This document shows, piece by piece, positions 60,978-64,000 of a DNA stretch of 64,000 nucleotides. Origin of the DNA: Corynebacterium matruchotii (GTDB lineage: Bacteria > Actinomycetota > Actinomycetes > Mycobacteriales > Mycobacteriaceae). The notes under the pieces are model-generated. The model was not told the origin of the DNA and did no database searches. It worked only from the letters and a program-made list of their open reading frames with translations. The translations under genes and the position numbers were made by a program. The stretch is taken from assembly GCF_011612265.2 (NCBI RefSeq), contig NZ_CP050134.2, positions 2,666,001-2,730,000 of the forward strand, read 5' to 3'. Each line of letters begins with the position of its first letter. Within the stretch, counting starts at the first letter, position 1.

Positions 60978-61047
60978 ATCTACGGGCGCAGAGATGTGGC
61001 AGGAAATTAACCTAGAGCATTAGCTACTTCGTATATTTCTGTAGGTC

Positions 61048-61102
61048 TAATACTTGACATAAGATACTTTATACGCCCATAATTGTCTTATGTCAAGTAT
61101 TA
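61048..61102. promoter_or_regulatory. 17-bp perfect inverted repeat with divergent promoter-like boxes
   Basis: TAATACTTGACATAAGA (61048-61064) and its exact complement (61086-61102) flank 21 bases. Each arm contains TTGACA. Rightward TTGACA is followed after 18 bases by CATAAT; leftward after 17 bases by TATAAA. Located 64 bases before the first XRE regulator, so a likely operator overlapping divergent promoters. Confidence 0.65.
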
Positions 61103-61166
61103 TTAACATTTATGGTACTTATTAATAAATCTTTACTTTTAAAATTACCCCCCATATAATTGACAC

Positions 61167-61454
61167 ATGTTGGTTTTAGTTGGAAAAACTGGTGCTATAC
61201 CCCAATTTGGGATCAACCATAGAGTGAAGCTCGCCCGAGAATATGCCGGCATGCAGCAGCATGATCTGGCAGATAAAACCGGGTTGAGCAGGACCTCCAT
61301 CGCAAATATGGAGACAGGCCGTACCAAACCACGCAAGAAAACCATCACAATCATCGCATCAGCGACCGGGGTTGACCGTGAATGGCTTGCCACCGGCAAT
61401 GCGCCGGTTTATATCACCGAAATGGGTAACCCCGATGTGGGGTCAAAAGATTAA
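61167..61454 (+). CDS. XRE-family regulator 1
   Basis: 95 residues with a Cro/CI helix-turn-helix (VKLAREYAGMQQHDLADKTGLSRTSIANMETGRTKPRKKTI). Phage-repressor-like, with a short C-terminal tail (VDREWLATGNAPVY). Paralogue of the gene at 61569 (matching WLxTGxxP ending). It lies just after the inverted repeat, which it may bind. Confidence 0.85.
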   Translation: MLVLVGKTGAIPQFGINHRVKLAREYAGMQQHDLADKTGLSRTSIANMETGRTKPRKKTITIIASATGVDREWLATGNAPVYITEMGNPDVGSKD

Positions 61455-61568
61455 ATTGGGTGCTTCACCTTTACTATAATCATGCTGTGACAAGGATATT
61501 CCCGAATGTCCCTCAGCGCATCTTGGGGTGACACCTCACCGAAATAGAGTGATTCAATAGGTGCTTCA

Positions 61569-61856
61569 ATGAACGTAGGAAATGATGTGGGGGCAGTGCC
61601 GCAATGGGAGCTCCAGGATCGAATCCAAAGAGCCCGGCGGCATGCTGGCCTGGAACAAGGACAACTAGCCGAACTCGCGGGCGTGTCACGCAAATCGGTG
61701 AGCAATTGGGAAATCGGCAAAACAGTGCCCCGCCGAAGTGCGCTTATAGCAATAGCTTTCGCCACCGGGGTGAATTTATACTGGTTAGAAACCGGCGAGT
61801 CACCCTACCCGCCCGAACCTGTCAAAGATGCTAAATCCGGTAATTCTATGGTTTAA
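61569..61856 (+). CDS. XRE-family regulator 2
   Basis: 95 residues; HTH IQRARRHAGLEQGQLAELAGVSRKSVSNWEIGKTVPRRSAL and ending YWLETGESPYPPEP. Same length and layout as the regulator at 61167, so a tandem duplication, now diverged. The 114 bases between them hold no gene. It ends 9 bases before the DUF1846 gene and is probably cotranscribed with it. Confidence 0.85.
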   Translation: MNVGNDVGAVPQWELQDRIQRARRHAGLEQGQLAELAGVSRKSVSNWEIGKTVPRRSALIAIAFATGVNLYWLETGESPYPPEPVKDAKSGNSMV

Positions 61857-61865
61857 TAGAATTCC

Positions 61866-63350
61866 ATGTTAGGTTTCGATCGGGAAAAATACATCGAGCT
61901 GCAATCCCAACACATCAAGGAGCGCCGCGCCGAAATTGGTGGCAAACTTTATCTAGAAATGGGGGGCAAGCTTTTCGACGATCTCCACGCCAGCCGGGTG
62001 CTTCCCGGTTTCACCCCTGACAATAAGATCGCCATGCTGGAACAAATACGCGACGAGCTGGAAATCCTCATCTGCATCAATGCCAAGGACCTGGAACGCC
62101 ATAAAATGCGCGCCGACCTTGGCATTAGCTATGAGGATGACGTGCTCCGACTCGTCGATGTCTTCCGTGATCGAGGCTTCCTCGTCGAACACGTGGTCAT
62201 CACCCAAATGGAGGACGACAATCGCCTGGCCGTCGCCTTTGTGGAACGGCTGCAACGCCTGGGGCTCAAAGTCGCCCGCCACCGTGTGATTCCCGGCTAT
62301 CCAACCAATTTAGATTTGATCGTCTCCCCCGAAGGATTCGGCCGCAACGAATATGCCGAAACCACCCGTGACCTGGTGGTTGTGACCGCGCCGGGGCCGG
62401 GTTCGGGGAAGCTCGCCACCTGCCTCAGCCAGGTGTATCACGAGCACCGCCGGGGTGTGAACGCCGGCTACGCCAAGTTTGAGACGTTCCCCGTTTGGAA
62501 CCTGCCGCTGGAACATCCGGTGAATCTTGCCTACGAGGCCGCCACCGTGGATCTGAACGATGCCAATGTCATCGACCATTTTCACCTCTCCGCCCACGGC
62601 GAGCAGACCGTGAACTATAACCGGGATGTTGAGGCATTTCCCCTGCTCAAAAGCATGCTGGAGCGACTGACCGGCACTACCCCGTACCAATCCCCTACCG
62701 ACATGGGAGTGAACATGGCCGGCTATTGCATTGTGGACGATAAAGTTTGTTGGGACGCGAGTAACCAGGAGATCATTCGCCGCTATTTCAAGGCGCTTGT
62801 CGACGAAGCCCGGGACAATTCCGACTCCACCCAATCCGATCGGGCAGCAGTCATCATGGCGAAGGCCGGCATCACCGTCGACAAGCGGGCGGTAGTGGCC
62901 CCCGCCCGTGCCGTGGAGGCCGCAACCGGGGAGCCCGGCTCCGCCATCCAACTTCACGACGGCACCATCATCACCGGTGCCACCTCGGAACTTCTGGGGT
63001 GCTCCGCCGCCATGCTATTGAATGCTCTGAAATATCTTGCTGGCATTGATAGCGAAGTACATTTGTTGTCGGTGGAGTCCATCGAACCGATCCAAACCCT
63101 CAAAACGGTGCACCTGGGCAGCCGTAATCCCCGGCTGCACACCGACGAGGTGCTGATCGCTCTGTCAGTGTCCGCCGCTAGTAATGAGGATTCCCGCCTG
63201 GCCCTGGAGCAGCTGAAACAGCTCCGGGGTTGCGACGTGCACACCACCACCATTTTGGGCTCGGTGGATGAAACCATCTTCCGTAACCTGGGTATCTTGG
63301 TGACCTCCGACCCGAAGTTCCAACGCAAGAAGCTTTATCAAAAACGCTAA
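61866..63350 (+). CDS. DUF1846 family protein
   Basis: 494 residues, full length for DUF1846. Starts [21 protein letters not shown]; the P-loop-like [24 protein letters not shown] and [28 protein letters not shown] are conserved. Cytosolic; structures exist for the family but the reaction is not firmly known. Stops tail-to-tail with the ATPase gene, the two stop codons overlapping. Confidence 0.9.
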   Translation: MLGFDREKYIELQSQHIKERRAEIGGKLYLEMGGKLFDDLHASRVLPGFTPDNKIAMLEQIRDELEILICINAKDLERHKMRADLGISYEDDVLRLVDVFRDRGFLVEHVVITQMEDDNRLAVAFVERLQRLGLKVARHRVIPGYPTNLDLIVSPEGFGRNEYAETTRDLVVVTAPGPGSGKLATCLSQVYHEHRRGVNAGYAKFETFPVWNLPLEHPVNLAYEAATVDLNDANVIDHFHLSAHGEQTVNYNRDVEAFPLLKSMLERLTGTTPYQSPTDMGVNMAGYCIVDDKVCWDASNQEIIRRYFKALVDEARDNSDSTQSDRAAVIMAKAGITVDKRAVVAPARAVEAATGEPGSAIQLHDGTIITGATSELLGCSAAMLLNALKYLAGIDSEVHLLSVESIEPIQTLKTVHLGSRNPRLHTDEVLIALSVSAASNEDSRLALEQLKQLRGCDVHTTTILGSVDETIFRNLGILVTSDPKFQRKKLYQKR

Positions 63351-64000
63351 CCAAGTGGCGCTAGCTGCACGATGTGGTCCACGCAGTGATTGAGGAATTC
63401 GATGTCGTGGCTGATGACGATCACGGTTTTCCCATCGGCTGCCAGGCCGCGGAGTAATTCGGCCACCAGTTTGAGGTGATGGTAGTCGACGCCGGAGGTT
63501 GGCTCGTCGAAAAGCAAAACTGGTACGTCCATGCTGAGGGCGGTGGCGCACACGAGTCGTTGTTTCTGGCCGCCAGACAGCGACAATGGGTGCCGGTCCG
63601 CCAACTGGTCCAGGCCGAGCTGTGCCAAAAATTCTGGGCCCGCCTCCTGCGCAACGCTTTCGGTAAACAGCTGGCGGTGCGCATCCTGCATGACCAGGAA
63701 TGCTCGGCCCGGCTTCGCCGAAAACTCAATCGTGCCGGCCTGCACACGCTGCAAACCGCACAGCACCCGGGCCAAGGTAGTTTTACCGGCACCATTGGGG
63801 CCAATAATGCCGGTGACCTTGCCTTCTGGAAAACACATGTCGGCAATGTCGAGCACGCGCCTGCCACCAAACGACACCTGCACCCCACGCACATGCACGC
63901 CCCGCTCCGCCGGAGACGGCTCGGGGACCCTATTCAACTGCGGTTTTTCGAGCGTGCGCAACCCCAACTCTTGGGCCTTGGCGCCGAGGCCGAAGAACTC
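63347..64000 (-). CDS. ECF/CbiO-type ABC ATPase, C-terminal domain (runs off the window)
   Basis: The frame is open to the window edge (reading [14 protein letters not shown] before the domain), so the start is outside. Walker [17 protein letters not shown], signature [14 protein letters not shown], Walker [13 protein letters not shown], switch His VISHD. The sequence begins with a linker, suggesting the second half of a duplicated ECF-transporter ATPase for vitamin or metal uptake. Partner genes lie beyond 64000. Confidence 0.88.
   Translation of the reverse strand, partial: EFFGLGAKAQELGLRTLEKPQLNRVPEPSPAERGVHVRGVQVSFGGRRVLDIADMCFPEGKVTGIIGPNGAGKTTLARVLCGLQRVQAGTIEFSAKPGRAFLVMQDAHRQLFTESVAQEAGPEFLAQLGLDQLADRHPLSLSGGQKQRLVCATALSMDVPVLLFDEPTSGVDYHHLKLVAELLRGLAADGKTVIVISHDIEFLNHCVDHIVQLAPLG

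Overview
The window is a chromosomal origin region from an actinobacterium of the order Mycobacteriales, almost certainly a Corynebacterium. Three things point there: the dnaA/dnaN/recF/dciA/gyrB block facing an rpmH/rnpA/yidD/yidC/rsmG/parA/parB block; the following run parB, Rv3916c-like, cwlM, trxA, trxB, sigM, murJ, DUF6049, NUDIX, cca, which matches the mycobacterial Rv3917c-Rv3907c order; and a complete trp operon with fused trpCF. I cannot name the species from sequence alone.

Layout. 1-6.3 kb: two ABC export systems around a MerR regulator. 6.3-8.8 kb: a small membrane protein, a secreted trypsin-like protease and a conserved hypothetical. 8.8-9.9 kb: non-coding DNA full of long-loop inverted repeats, plus a remnant of a Phd/YefM antitoxin. 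10-19.3 kb (minus strand): gyrB, dciA, recF, dnaN, oriC with at least 21 perfect DnaA boxes, four small secreted-protein genes lodged between dnaN and dnaA, then dnaA. 20.1-25.3 kb (plus): rpmH to parB and an acetyltransferase-like gene. 25.7-38 kb (minus): a nuclease-like protein, the regulatory pseudo-amidase CwlM, thioredoxin system, SigM, MurJ with a pseudokinase tail, DUF6049 and a NUDIX hydrolase. 38.1-40.3 kb: cca and yqgE.

40.3-49.7 kb is the outstanding part. Two non-coding arrays (40321-43239 and 46195-49724) together hold 58 copies of a parS-type site (core TTTCACGTGAAAC; 45 exact, 13 variant), one per about 110 bp. The spacers are built from a shared vocabulary of duplicated modules, including a family of 130-160 bp elements with terminal inverted repeats. 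Three genes (a short hypothetical, a BASS transporter, an Old Yellow Enzyme) sit between the arrays. ParA and ParB are encoded 16-27 kb away, so this looks like a hugely expanded centromere.

50-58.7 kb (minus): a trp operon with a near-leaderless WWW leader peptide, an extra divergent trpB at the front, trpE-G-D-CF-B-A, and a Rieske lipoprotein gene coupled to trpA. 58.7-64 kb: SdpI-like protein, amino-acid/cation symporter, two tandem XRE regulators behind a 17-bp inverted repeat, a DUF1846 protein and the end of an ECF-type ATPase.

Scattered through the whole window, in genes and between them, is a strongly over-represented bipartite word, GCTTNNCGACG (42 copies found by eye; 14 are exactly GCTTTACGACG). 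Its distribution resembles an uptake or architecture signal, but its role is unknown.
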